The position numbers and the translations under genes were made by a program. 64,000 nucleotides of DNA from assembly GCF_002008365.1 (NCBI RefSeq), contig NZ_MRDL01000051.1:248001-312000 (forward strand), given 5' to 3'. Positions 1 through 8,297 of this stretch are shown in pieces. Under the pieces are notes generated by a model that was not told the DNA's origin, made no database searches, and saw only the letters and a program-made list of their open reading frames with translations. The stretch is from Rhizobium leguminosarum bv. viciae USDA 2370. Lineage in GTDB: Bacteria > Pseudomonadota > Alphaproteobacteria > Rhizobiales > Rhizobiaceae. Each line of letters begins with the position of its first letter. Position 1 is the stretch's first letter.

Positions 1-340
1 GCGTCAGGCCTGGCACGCCGTCCATGGCGTTGGGCAGCCTGATACCATGCCAATGGACCGTGGTCTCCTGGGCGAGCCGGTTTTCGACGACGAGCCGAGC
101 GGATTCGCCTTGCCGCAGGCGCACGAGCGGTCCCGGTACGGTTCCGTCGTAGGCCCAGACGCCGGTCTCCGGACGATCCGGGCCGGCGAGACGCGCGCGG
201 GCCTGCCCGGCGACGATCAGGTACTCGTTCGAGCCTGCCGCACGCAGCATCGATGACGGCGGCCCAGCGGCCAATAAAAGGCCCGCGCCGGCCTGGAGAA
301 AACCCCGGCGAGAGACGCGGCCATTGAATTCGGTATTCAC
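1..340 (-). CDS. Multicopper oxidase, N-terminal part (runs off the window)
   Basis: The leftward frame opens with GTG at 338-340, after a GGAAGG ribosome-binding site, and stays open to the window edge, giving 113 residues. It begins with a Tat-type signal (SRRGFLQAGAG followed by a hydrophobic Ala/Leu stretch), then the first cupredoxin domain with GTVPGPLVRLRQGE and TTVHWHGIRLP. The WHG motif supplies a histidine ligand of the type 2/3 copper centre. Multicopper oxidases of the CueO/CopA group oxidise Cu(I) in the periplasm. It is the last visible gene of the leftward copper cluster. The C-terminal copper-binding half is outside the window, so substrate and completeness cannot be judged. 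Confidence 0.85.
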   Translation of the reverse strand, partial: MNTEFNGRVSRRGFLQAGAGLLLAAGPPSSMLRAAGSNEYLIVAGQARARLAGPDRPETGVWAYDGTVPGPLVRLRQGESARLVVENRLAQETTVHWHGIRLPNAMDGVPGLT

Positions 341-469
341 AGTCGATCCTTCCGATCATCGTTGATGGCGGAACGCGCTGCCTTCGTGGTTGTGGATACA
401 CACGTGCCACGACACGGCGCATACGCGTTCGCTTGCCCGGTTCGGTCGCGTCAGACGACCGCCGGAACG

Positions 470-826
470 TCAGCCGATGTCGGTGGTTCGCGGAGGATGC
501 AGATCGGGCGGCGCTCTCGTGCCACGGAGGAGCGAGTTACTTGTGGGGAACGAGGCGATCTGTCCGACAACCGGCACGGATGCTCCCTCGGGAAGCACGG
601 CAAGGATGGGCGTCGTGCAGACGACGCTGCACGCCATCGCCTTCATGCCGTCGTCACCGCCGTCCGGGCAGTCCGGGCAGCCGTCATGCATCGAACCGGT
701 CATCTGAGAGGCCATCGCCATTTTCATCGACATGGCTGTTACCTGGGCGACGGACAGGCTCATCCCCACGGCGACGAAAACCGCGAGGAACAAGGCGACA
801 AGCTTGCGAGCCGACCAGCGTTTCAT
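470..826 (-). CDS. Cys/Met-rich exported protein of the copper cluster
   Basis: A 118-residue protein starting at the ATG ending at 826 (MKRWSARK). It has an N-terminal hydrophobic segment that could be a signal peptide or anchor, then a Met-rich stretch (MSMKMAMASQM) and the cysteine motifs CPDC and ACSVVC. Met and Cys clusters of this kind bind Cu(I)/Ag(I) in periplasmic proteins, so a metal-binding role is inferred from composition and context. It lies between the 39-residue membrane peptide and the multicopper oxidase. It resembles in layout the 127-residue product at 6211-6594 (Met-rich segment, then a CP motif, then CTT). I do not recognise a named family. Confidence 0.6.
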   Translation of the reverse strand: MKRWSARKLVALFLAVFVAVGMSLSVAQVTAMSMKMAMASQMTGSMHDGCPDCPDGGDDGMKAMACSVVCTTPILAVLPEGASVPVVGQIASFPTSNSLLRGTRAPPDLHPPRTTDIG

Positions 827-938
827 GGCAGTATAGAAGATGACGCTAAAATACGTCGAACACAAGCCGCGACTGCGTCCGGCCGCATCCCCACGCCCGC
901 GTCTTGGAACGACTGTGTCCGCGACACGGGCGAAGACT

Positions 939-1058
939 TCAGCGGTAGAACAGATATTTGACCAGCGCGGCGATCAGGAGAACGACCACGACCAATCCGA
1001 GGAACCCCGCAAGCCCCATGCCCCACGTCATGCCGCCGCCCATCATGTCGTTCATCAT
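939..1058 (-). CDS. 39-residue membrane peptide next to CusA
   Basis: A short frame with an excellent ribosome-binding site (AAAGGAGG, about 5 bases before the ATG). The product begins MMNDMMGGGMTWGMG and continues as one hydrophobic helix ending in a short basic tail (KYLFYR). It follows cusA by 15 bases in the same direction. The Met/Gly-rich head and single membrane span fit a small accessory of copper handling, but that role is inferred from position. The strong ribosome-binding site and the membrane-protein composition argue against a chance frame. Confidence 0.65.
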   Translation of the reverse strand: MMNDMMGGGMTWGMGLAGFLGLVVVVLLIAALVKYLFYR

Positions 1059-1073
1059 CGCATCCTCCTTTCA

Positions 1074-4000
1074 TTACTCGGCCGCCTCGAGCTTGTCTTG
1101 GCTCTCTTCGACGAGCTGATCGGACAACGATGCCGACGGGAGCCGCCAGCCCTTGACCACGCCGTAGACCGCCGGGATGACGACCAGCGTCAGCAGCGTC
1201 GACGATACCATGCCGCCGATCATCGGCACGGCGATGCGCTGCATGATCTCCGAACCCGTGCCGGTCCTCCAGAGGATCGGCAGGAGGCCGGCCATGATGG
1301 CGACGACGGTCATCATTTTCGGCCGGACGCGTTCGACCGCTCCGACCATGATCGCCCGGTTGAGGTCCGGTTTCGAGAAGGGCCTGCCTTCCTTTTCACA
1401 GGCTTCCCGCTGTTCCTTCATGGCGTGGTCGAGGTAGATCAGCATGATCACACCAGTCTCGGCCGCGACGCCCGCGAGCGCGATGAAGCCGACGGCGACC
1501 GCGACCGATGCGTTGAAGCCCAACCACCACATCAGCCAGATGCCGCCGACCAGTGCGAAGGGCAGGGACAGCATGACGATCAACGTCTCCGTCAGCCTCT
1601 TGAAGTTGAGGTAGAGCAGCAGGAAGATCAGCGCCAGCGTCAGCGGGACGACGACGGCAAGCCGCGCCTCGGCCCGTTGCAGGTATTCGAACTGGCCGCT
1701 CCAGGCGACGGAATAGCCGGGAGGCATCTTGATGCTCTTGGCAACCGCCTGCTGGGCTTCCGCGACATAGCCGCCGAGATCGCGGTTGGCGATGTCGACG
1801 TAGATGTAGACGGCGAGCTGGCCGTTTTCGGTGCGGATTGTCGTCGCGCCGCGGGTCAGCTTGACGTCCGCTACTTCACCGAGAGGAACGGTTCCTCCAC
1901 CGGGCAGGGATATCTGCACATCCCTGGCGATGGATTGCGGATCGCTTCGGGACGCCCGTGGATATCGTATGGCCACGCCATAACGCTCGCGGCCTTCGAC
2001 GGTCGATGTCACGACCTCCGAGCCGAGCGCCATGCCGACGACGTCCTGGACGTCGTTGATGGTCAGCCCGTAGCGGCCGAGCGCGAGGCGGTCGGGGACG
2101 ATGTCGAGATAGTAGCCGCCGATCACCCGTTCAGCATAGGCGCTCGACGTTCCGGGGATCGTCTTCAGCACGCCTTCGATCTGCCGGGCGATCTTCTCCA
2201 TCTCTCCGAGATCGGTGCCGTAGACCTTGACCCCGACGGGCGTCCTGATCCCGGTCGACAGCATGTCGATGCGGGCGCGGATCGGCATCGTCCAGGCATT
2301 GGAGACGCCGGGAAACTGCAGGGCGGCGTCCATCTCCTGCTTCAGGCTGTCGGTGGTTACGCCGGGCCGCCACTCGGATTTCGGCTTCAGAGTGATGATC
2401 GTCTCGAACATCTCCGTCGGAGCGGGATCCGTCGCGGTGAGGGCACGGCCGGCCTTGCCGAAGACGCTCTGGACCTCGGGAAAGGACTTGATGATGCGGT
2501 CCTGCGTCTGCATCAGCTCGGCCGCCTTGGTGACGGAGATGCCGGGCAGGGTGGTCGGCATGTACATCAGCGTGCCCTCGTCGAGATTGGGCATGAACTC
2601 GCTCCCGATATGCTGCACGGGCCAGACCGAGACCGCGAGGATCGCAAGGGCCGCAAGGATCGTCAGCGTCTTCACCCGCAATACGCTCGCGATCACGGGG
2701 CGATAGATCCAGATGAGGAATCGGTTCAACGGGTTCTTGTGCTCGGGGACGATGTATCCCCGAACGAAGAGGATCATCAGGGCTGGCACCAGCGTCACAG
2801 AAAGCAGCGCGGCGGCCGCCATCGAGAACGTCTTGGTGAAGGCGAGCGGCCCGAACAGGCGGCCTTCCTGCGATTCCAACGTGAAGATCGGCAGGAACGA
2901 GACGGTTATGATCAGCAGGCTGAAGAACAGCGCCGGGCCGACTTCGCTGGCCGCCTCGACCAGGATGTCGATGCGGGGCTTGTCCGGCGGCGCGCGCTCC
3001 AGATGCTTGTGGGCGTTTTCGATCATCACAATCGCCGCGTCGATCATCGCACCGATGGCAATCGCAATGCCGCCGAGGCTCATGATGTTTGCACCAATGC
3101 CCAGCAGCTTCATGGCGATGAAAGCCATCAGGATGCCGACGGGCAACATGATGATCGCGACGAGAGCGCTGCGGACATGCAGCAGGAAAGCGATGGTCAC
3201 CAGAGCGACGACAATGGATTCCTCAAAGAGCGTGCCTTTCAGGGTTTCAATCGCCGCCTCGATCAGCGTCGAGCGGTCGTAGACCGGGACGATTTCCGTT
3301 CCCGCCGGCAGACTGCTCTTGATGGAATCGAGGCTCTTCTTGGCATTGTCGATGACCGTCAGGGCATTCGCCCCGAACCGCTGCAGCACGATGCCGCTTG
3401 CGACCTCGCCTTCGCCGTTCAGTTCTGTGATGCCGCGTCGTTCGTCGGGAACGAGTTCCACCCTGGCGACGTCGCTGAGCTTCAGCGGCACGCCGTTCCG
3501 GCTCTTCAGCACGATGCTCTCGATGTCGGGGATGCCCTTGAGATAGCCGCGACCGCGTACCATGAACTCGAATTCGGAAAGCTCGACGGTACGGCCGCCG
3601 ACATCCGTGTTGCTCGCACGGACGGCGTTGGCGATATCGTTGAGCGAGACGCTCTGTGCTTTGAGGCGGGCTGGATCGACGACGATCGAATACTGCTTGA
3701 CGAAGCCGCCGACGCTCGCGACTTCCGAGACGCCTTCGGACTTGGAAACGGCGAAGCGCACCACCCAGTCCTGCAGCGACCGCAGTTCGGCGAGCGACAG
3801 CTCCTTGGCGACGACGGCGTACTGGTAGACCCAGCCGACTCCCGTCGCATCGGGCCCGAGCGTCGGGGCGACGCCCTGCGGCAGCCGCCTCTGCGCGGCG
3901 TTCAGATATTCCAGCACGCGGCTGCGCGCCCAGTAGGGGTCGGTGCCGTCGTCGAAGATCACGTATACGAAGGAGACGCCGAAGAAGGAGAAGCCACGCA

Positions 4001-4244
4001 CGACCTTCGACTTCGGTACGGTCAGCATAGACGTCGTCAGCGGATAGGTGACCTGGTCTTCGACCACCTGCGGGGCCTGGCCGGGATATTCGGTGTAGAC
4101 GATGACCTGGATGTCGGAGAGATCGGGAATCGCGTCGAGGGGAAGGGAGCGCAGGGCGTAGACACCGCCTGTGACGGCGAGTGCCGCGCCGACGAAGATC
4201 AGGACGAGATTGTGGGCGGACCACGAGATGACGCGGGAGATCAT
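1074..4244 (-). CDS. cusA: CusA-like heavy-metal efflux RND pump
   Basis: A 1056-residue inner-membrane RND transporter of the heavy-metal (HME) class, which uses proton influx to push Cu(I)/Ag(I) out through a CusC-type channel. The N terminus MISRVISWSAHNLVLIF forms the first helix, followed by the family motif LPLDAIPDLSDIQV. The proton-relay motif GAMIDAAIVMIENA carries its acidic residue at Asp402. The length equals the usual 1030-1060 residues. The start ATG overlaps the cusB stop (ATGA), so the pair is translationally coupled. No outer-membrane CusC is visible in this window. A divalent-metal CzcA specificity is less likely given the Met-rich and multicopper-oxidase neighbours. Confidence 0.93.
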   Translation of the reverse strand: MISRVISWSAHNLVLIFVGAALAVTGGVYALRSLPLDAIPDLSDIQVIVYTEYPGQAPQVVEDQVTYPLTTSMLTVPKSKVVRGFSFFGVSFVYVIFDDGTDPYWARSRVLEYLNAAQRRLPQGVAPTLGPDATGVGWVYQYAVVAKELSLAELRSLQDWVVRFAVSKSEGVSEVASVGGFVKQYSIVVDPARLKAQSVSLNDIANAVRASNTDVGGRTVELSEFEFMVRGRGYLKGIPDIESIVLKSRNGVPLKLSDVARVELVPDERRGITELNGEGEVASGIVLQRFGANALTVIDNAKKSLDSIKSSLPAGTEIVPVYDRSTLIEAAIETLKGTLFEESIVVALVTIAFLLHVRSALVAIIMLPVGILMAFIAMKLLGIGANIMSLGGIAIAIGAMIDAAIVMIENAHKHLERAPPDKPRIDILVEAASEVGPALFFSLLIITVSFLPIFTLESQEGRLFGPLAFTKTFSMAAAALLSVTLVPALMILFVRGYIVPEHKNPLNRFLIWIYRPVIASVLRVKTLTILAALAILAVSVWPVQHIGSEFMPNLDEGTLMYMPTTLPGISVTKAAELMQTQDRIIKSFPEVQSVFGKAGRALTATDPAPTEMFETIITLKPKSEWRPGVTTDSLKQEMDAALQFPGVSNAWTMPIRARIDMLSTGIRTPVGVKVYGTDLGEMEKIARQIEGVLKTIPGTSSAYAERVIGGYYLDIVPDRLALGRYGLTINDVQDVVGMALGSEVVTSTVEGRERYGVAIRYPRASRSDPQSIARDVQISLPGGGTVPLGEVADVKLTRGATTIRTENGQLAVYIYVDIANRDLGGYVAEAQQAVAKSIKMPPGYSVAWSGQFEYLQRAEARLAVVVPLTLALIFLLLYLNFKRLTETLIVMLSLPFALVGGIWLMWWLGFNASVAVAVGFIALAGVAAETGVIMLIYLDHAMKEQREACEKEGRPFSKPDLNRAIMVGAVERVRPKMMTVVAIMAGLLPILWRTGTGSEIMQRIAVPMIGGMVSSTLLTLVVIPAVYGVVKGWRLPSASLSDQLVEESQDKLEAAE

Positions 4245-5680
4245 GGCTTGGCCTCCTCGGTCATGGCGCTCAGAGCGGAGTTCAGGTTGCTTTCGGCGTC
4301 GAGAAGGAAATTGGCGGCAACGACCACCTTGTCGCCGGCGGCGATGCCCTTGGTGATCTCGGTCTTGTCTTCGCCGCGGACGCCGAGCGTGACGTCCTTC
4401 GGCTCGAACCGGCCTTCGCCTTTGTCGATGAAGACAACCTGGCGGTCGCCCGTGTCGATGACGGCGCTGTTCGGCACGGCGACCACGGGATTTGGCGCAC
4501 CGGCCTCGACCTGGACCTCGGCGTACATGTTGGGGAGGAGGACGCCGTCCGGGTTTGGAATCTCGAGGCGGACTTTCGTTGTCCGCGTCTGCGTCTCGAC
4601 TTCGGGATAGATCAGGTCGATCACGCCCTTGAACGTCCTGCCGGGCAGGCTCCGGACGACGACGTCGGCCGATGCGCCGATCCGGACGGAGGTCAGATCG
4701 TATTCGGGGACGTCGGCGACCACCCAGACATTGGAGATGTCGGCGATGCGGAACAGCACGTCGCCGGACTTGGCCATCATCCCGGTCGTCGCCGAGCGCT
4801 CGAGGACGACGCCGTCGCGCGGGGCGGTGTAGCTCATGCTCGCCGGCACCTCGCGGGTCCGGGCGATGTCGTCGACGACCTCCTGCGGCACGCCGAGGTT
4901 CTTCAGTCGCAGCGCCGGGCCGGCGTCGCCGTTGACGCGCGCTTCGCCCCTGCCGGCGGCGTATTCCGATGCCGCCGTGGCGATCTCCTTGGAATAGAAG
5001 CGGAACAGCTTCTCTCCCTTTCCGATGCGGGCGCCCGTCGTCACGTCGGCGACATCGTCGATGAAGGAATCCGTGCGCATCGAAATGATGCTGACCAGAC
5101 GTTCGTCCAGGGCGACGGTCCCCGGCACCTGGATCTTGCGGCTTATGCGGGCCATCTCCGCGGAGGCCGTCTTCACGCCCGTGCGCTGCAGCTTGCCGAG
5201 CGAGACCTTGACGGTCGAGGCGTCGGGTTGATCGCCTTCATAGACAGGGATGTAGTCCATGCCCATGGAATCCTTCTTCGGCGCCTTCGAGGTGTCCGGC
5301 AAGCCCATAGGGTTGCGATAGTAGAGGATGCGTCCTTTCGAGGCCGAGGCCTCCGGTGCGGCGTCCGCGGCCGCAATGGCGGCGGGCACCTTGGCATTGT
5401 CGTCGAAACTGACGTCCTCGCTCGCATGCACGGCGACGAACAGTCGCCCGTCGTCGGCGTTCTTCGGCGTCGCCGAGAACTGCGGAAGGCCGTCCGGATG
5501 GCGGTAGTAGATGACCGCCCCGGTCGGGGTGGGCCTGGAACCAGTGGGCGTTGCCAGCGCCGTCTCGGCCAGCTCGATTCCGAAGACCGACGCCAGGTTG
5601 TTCGTGCCAGCCCAATAGCCTCCCCCGCCGACCAACACGGCGAGGGAGAGCGTGGCTGCCACGCGCGATGGCGTGTTCAA
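4241..5680 (-). CDS. cusB: CusB-like efflux RND periplasmic adaptor
   Basis: A 479-residue membrane-fusion protein that links the CusA pump to the outer-membrane channel. After an N-terminal hydrophobic segment it carries two heavy-metal-binding-domain modules: a degenerate one (IYYRHPDGLPQFSATPKN) and an intact-looking one (ILYYRNPMGLPDTSKAPKKD, then SMGMDYIPVYEGD). The alpha-hairpin, lipoyl and beta-barrel parts follow (MSYTAPRDGVVLERSATTGM, RIADISNVWVVADVPE). The duplicated N-terminal metal-binding module makes it longer than E. coli CusB, at about 407 residues. The start ATG overlaps the stop of the FixH-like gene upstream by four bases, and its stop overlaps the cusA start. Confidence 0.92.
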   Translation of the reverse strand: MNTPSRVAATLSLAVLVGGGGYWAGTNNLASVFGIELAETALATPTGSRPTPTGAVIYYRHPDGLPQFSATPKNADDGRLFVAVHASEDVSFDDNAKVPAAIAAADAAPEASASKGRILYYRNPMGLPDTSKAPKKDSMGMDYIPVYEGDQPDASTVKVSLGKLQRTGVKTASAEMARISRKIQVPGTVALDERLVSIISMRTDSFIDDVADVTTGARIGKGEKLFRFYSKEIATAASEYAAGRGEARVNGDAGPALRLKNLGVPQEVVDDIARTREVPASMSYTAPRDGVVLERSATTGMMAKSGDVLFRIADISNVWVVADVPEYDLTSVRIGASADVVVRSLPGRTFKGVIDLIYPEVETQTRTTKVRLEIPNPDGVLLPNMYAEVQVEAGAPNPVVAVPNSAVIDTGDRQVVFIDKGEGRFEPKDVTLGVRGEDKTEITKGIAAGDKVVVAANFLLDAESNLNSALSAMTEEAKP

Positions 5681-6081
5681 GGCGCTGCCTTGAGGACGAC
5701 TTCGCCCTCGACGGTGTCCGGCTCGCCCTGGACCTTGGCGGCGAGCTTGAAGCGCCAGCCGCCCGCCATGGTGAAGTCGGACTTGAAGGCGTAGACGCCG
5801 GGTTCCGTCGAGCTGGCCGCTTCGACCGGGGTCGTCATCATCTCCATGCCCTCGGGGGCCATGTCCATGCGGGTGGTGAAGATCACGGCGTCGGGAACCG
5901 GCTTGCCCGTCCGCTTGTCGACCAGGCGGACGGAGACCGGCGATCCCTGACCCTGCTTGACGTCGGTCGAGACAGGCTGGAACTCGTAGTCCTGCGCGGC
6001 TGCGAAGGACATGGTTGCGGAGCCGGCGACCAGCGCGCCGGCGAGGAGCAGCGCTCCTGCTGAAAAGGAAGTCTTGTTCAT
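5677..6081 (-). CDS. FixH/YtkA-like periplasmic protein
   Basis: A 134-residue exported protein with the signal MNKTSFSAGALLLAGALVAG and an Ala-rich cleavage region. The mature part is an immunoglobulin-like beta domain of the FixH/YtkA type (VSVRLVDKRTGKPVPDAVIF, MDMAPEGMEMM, EPGVYAFKSDFTMAGGWRFK). Such proteins are frequently found before CusB-type adaptors. The Met-rich loop MDMAPEGMEMM is a plausible copper contact. It is the first gene of the tightly overlapping cusBA unit. The start at the ATG ending at 6081 was chosen because the signal peptide begins there. The detailed function is not known. Confidence 0.75.
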   Translation of the reverse strand: MNKTSFSAGALLLAGALVAGSATMSFAAAQDYEFQPVSTDVKQGQGSPVSVRLVDKRTGKPVPDAVIFTTRMDMAPEGMEMMTTPVEAASSTEPGVYAFKSDFTMAGGWRFKLAAKVQGEPDTVEGEVVLKAAP

Positions 6082-6210
6082 GATTCCGATCTCATCGGGA
6101 CGGATCTCTTGATCGCGTCCTGGGGTCAAAATTGATGGCCGTCGGATCCGTGCGGACGCATTCGTGCGTCCGGCGTGAACCGCAGGCGTGTTTCACAATT
6201 TGGCTTGAGA

Positions 6211-6594
6211 TCAGGCTTTCGGAGGTCGGGCCGGAGGCTTGAGGAATGCCGACGTCAGTTGCGACGCGGGTATCAGGTCGTAGCGGTGCGACAGCCAGGA
6301 GACGGCGAACGACCAGCCATGGAAATGGGGAGCATGCGCGAAGATCGATGTCGTGCAGACCAAGGCCAGCGGGCAGCTTTTGGCGCAGTCCGGCTTGACG
6401 GGTTCCTTGTCGGGGCAGCATGGCATGTTTTCCGCCATTTGCATGCCGGACATGGAACTGGACATGTCCTCCATCGTCGCCGCACCCGAAGAGGCCATAG
6501 CGCTGCTGGCCAGCCCGATACTCATCGGACCGACAACGACCGCGAGCATGGCGAAGAACAAAAACAGACGATGGACGGTCCGCAGGAGAGTCAT
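6211..6594 (-). CDS. Cys/Met-rich exported protein upstream of the cus genes
   Basis: A 127-residue product with an N-terminal hydrophobic segment (RLFLFFAMLAVVVGP), then a Met-rich region (MEDMSSSMSGMQMAENM) and cysteine motifs CCPDKE, DCAKSCP and LVCTT. The same layout is seen in the smaller protein at 470-826, suggesting two paralogous metal-binding periplasmic proteins flanking the efflux genes. It runs in the same direction as the FixH-like gene, 129 bases upstream of it, so it may lead the leftward operon. The metal-binding role is inferred from composition. Confidence 0.6.
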   Translation of the reverse strand: MTLLRTVHRLFLFFAMLAVVVGPMSIGLASSAMASSGAATMEDMSSSMSGMQMAENMPCCPDKEPVKPDCAKSCPLALVCTTSIFAHAPHFHGWSFAVSWLSHRYDLIPASQLTSAFLKPPARPPKA

Positions 6595-6815
6595 GGCGCG
6601 ATACTGGCATGGCGTTTACGGGAATGGAAGCCAGGCTCACGGAGATGTGTTGTGCTCGCTACGCCGAACATGAATGCCAGCCGTGCTTGGATACCGCCCG
6701 GAAAGCGCGTCTCCTGAGGCGATAGGCGACGGCAAGTTCGGGAATACGATCAATCGCTTTTCCGGAGCCGGGCGGCGGCTGCCTGTCCGATGAGAAATAC
6801 ACCGCCAGGAAGGCG

Positions 6816-7259
6816 CTAGCCACAGCACGACCGCGTGGGTTGGCTGGCAAGATCCGTGAATATGACGCATTCGTCCCCCGGACCTCCGGCGCACGCCTCG
6901 TCGCACCGCTTCACGAACGTCTCCAGCCGCGCTTCCAGTTTCTTCAGCTCCTCCACCCTCTGCCTTACCTCGTCCAGATGACCCTGCGCGATGTCGCGCG
7001 TCTCGATGCAGTTCCTGTCGCTGCTGACGGATAGTTCCAGCAGCACGCGGATCTGATCGATCGAGAAGCCGAAGTCGCGGCATTGCTTGATGAAGGTCAC
7101 CCGCGAAACATCCTCGTCCTCGTAGTAGCGCTGGCCGGATTGTGACCGCCGCGCCTTCGGAATGAGGCCGATCTCTTCGTAGAACCGGATGGTCGGCGTG
7201 GTGACGCCGGCAGACTTAGCAAGGTTGCCGATCGTGAACACGGACGTGTGATAGTTCAT
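6816..7259 (-). CDS. MerR-family heavy-metal regulator
   Basis: A 147-residue MerR-type activator. The N-terminal winged helix reads FTIGNLAKSAGVTTPTIRFYEEIGLI and is followed by the dimerisation helix. Metal-pocket cysteines are visible at 84, 119, 123 and 131. Cys84 and Cys119 match the 35-residue spacing of MerR and ZntR, while Cys123-x7-Cys131 matches the copper loop spacing of CueR. The protein ends in CysCysGly. The metal is therefore uncertain: Cu(I), Hg(II) or Zn(II). The ATG ending at 7259 is preferred over an upstream start because AAGGAG lies about ten bases before it. It is divergent from the MerT-like operon, with the operator between them. Confidence 0.88.
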   Translation of the reverse strand: MNYHTSVFTIGNLAKSAGVTTPTIRFYEEIGLIPKARRSQSGQRYYEDEDVSRVTFIKQCRDFGFSIDQIRVLLELSVSSDRNCIETRDIAQGHLDEVRQRVEELKKLEARLETFVKRCDEACAGGPGDECVIFTDLASQPTRSCCG

Positions 7260-7273
7260 CGCATTTTTCTCCT

Positions 7274-7305
7274 TGCCCTTAAAGTAACTTGAAGGAGTAG
7301 CTTCG
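7274..7305 (+). promoter_or_regulatory. MerR-type operator/promoter
   Basis: Between the divergent regulator and the MerT-like gene lies an imperfect dyad, CCTTAAAGTAACTTGAAGG, at 7277-7295. It sits between a -35-like TTGCCC (7274-7279) and a -10-like element around 7299-7305. The spacer is about 19-20 bases, longer than the usual 17, as in promoters that MerR-family activators twist into register. It should drive the rightward operon starting at 7334. Confidence 0.7.
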
Positions 7306-7333
7306 ACCAATCACGATTGAAGGAGGTCGAAGG

Positions 7334-7912
7334 ATGAATACGACAACCAAACTAGCGGGGTTTGGACTTGCCGCCTGCGCGGCGTGCTGTACGGTCCCGC
7401 TGCTCTCGGCTGGATCGGCCGTCGCCGCGGCAAGCCTGACGCCGTGGCTCGGACCGGCCGCTCTTCTCGCGGCGCTCCCGGTGCTCGGATATATGGTCCT
7501 GAACCGGAGAGCGCAGACAGCGGGCGGTGCGCCGCTTCCCGCGACGGCCTGTGGCTGCGGTTCGTGTGCCGCGCCAACCGCGGACAAGCCGATCGCCTGC
7601 ACGTTGGATGGGGGCGACTTCAAGAAACGCGCGGCGGAGATTAAGAGGCTTGCGTCCAGCAGCCTACTCGAAGTCGTTCGAAAAGGCCTGTCCATAGAAC
7701 TCATCTACGACGGCGCAGCTCGGCTGGAGCTGCAGGAGCTCGTCCGGAAGGAGCGCGAGTGCTGCGCGTTTCTCGACTTCGATCTGAAACAGGAAGTCGA
7801 TACGATCCGGCTCACGATCACCGCGCCCGAGGAGGCCCGCGAATCCGCGGGCGCGCTCTTCTCCCACTTCGCACCTTCCTCCGTCACTCCCCGAAAGGAG
7901 ATCGTCCTATGA
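7334..7912 (+). CDS. MerT-like metal-transport/binding membrane protein
   Basis: A 192-residue protein. The first membrane helix contains CAACC (Cys15, Cys18, Cys19), like the vicinal cysteines of MerT/MerF/MerC mercury importers. A second hydrophobic segment follows, then a CGCGSC cysteine cluster. The C-terminal soluble domain of about 100 residues contains the motif KERECCAFLDFDL. The strong ribosome-binding site GAAGGAGG precedes the ATG. The gene is the first of a rightward trio and is overlapped by the next start (ATGA). Metal uptake or binding is inferred; the soluble domain is not one I can name. No mercuric reductase is present in the window. Confidence 0.65.
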   Translation: MNTTTKLAGFGLAACAACCTVPLLSAGSAVAAASLTPWLGPAALLAALPVLGYMVLNRRAQTAGGAPLPATACGCGSCAAPTADKPIACTLDGGDFKKRAAEIKRLASSSLLEVVRKGLSIELIYDGAARLELQELVRKERECCAFLDFDLKQEVDTIRLTITAPEEARESAGALFSHFAPSSVTPRKEIVL

Positions 7913-8295
7913 ACCGCCGTCAGTTTCTCGCTTCGACGTCCGCCGCACTTCTCACGGCCGGCCTTGCCTCCAATTCTGCATCCGCAGCAGAATTCATCCC
8001 TGGGTTCGACGACGCGGCCGCGAGGGGCGTGCCTGTACTCGTCCACGTCACGGCTCCGTGGTGCGAGGTCTGTCAGGCCCAGAAGCCTGTGGTCGCGCGC
8101 CTGCTCGGCACCGGCGATTTCAAGAGCATGAAGAAATTCGACGTTGACTTTGACAGCCAGAAGTCCGTCCTGCGCAAACTGAAAGTCCAGTCGCAGAGCA
8201 CCATGGTTCTCTTCAAGGACGGCAAGGAGATCGACCGGAGCGTGGGCGTCAGCGACCCCGCCCGCATCGAAGCTTTCCTGCGCAAGGCCCTGTGA
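7909..8295 (+). CDS. Exported thioredoxin-like protein (CEVC active site)
   Basis: A 128-residue protein with a Tat-like leader (MNRRQFLASTSAALLTAGLA) and a thioredoxin fold with the active site WCEVC (Cys52, Cys55), then the cis-Pro region TMVLFKDGKEIDR. The CEVC centre differs from the CGPC of thioredoxin and is closer to DsbD/TlpA-like reductants. The start ATG overlaps the preceding stop, with AAAGGAG upstream. Followed by a CcdA-like gene, it probably receives electrons from that membrane protein and keeps periplasmic cysteines, perhaps those of the metal-binding proteins nearby, reduced. That partnership is inferred from gene order. Confidence 0.82.
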   Translation: MNRRQFLASTSAALLTAGLASNSASAAEFIPGFDDAAARGVPVLVHVTAPWCEVCQAQKPVVARLLGTGDFKSMKKFDVDFDSQKSVLRKLKVQSQSTMVLFKDGKEIDRSVGVSDPARIEAFLRKAL

Positions 8296-8297
8296 CG

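Noticed and set aside
840..4610. A 1256-residue open frame on the plus strand opposite cusA and cusB
   Set aside because: It is antisense to two clearly recognised genes. Its His/Asp/Arg-rich composition is what the complementary strand of GC-rich coding DNA gives.
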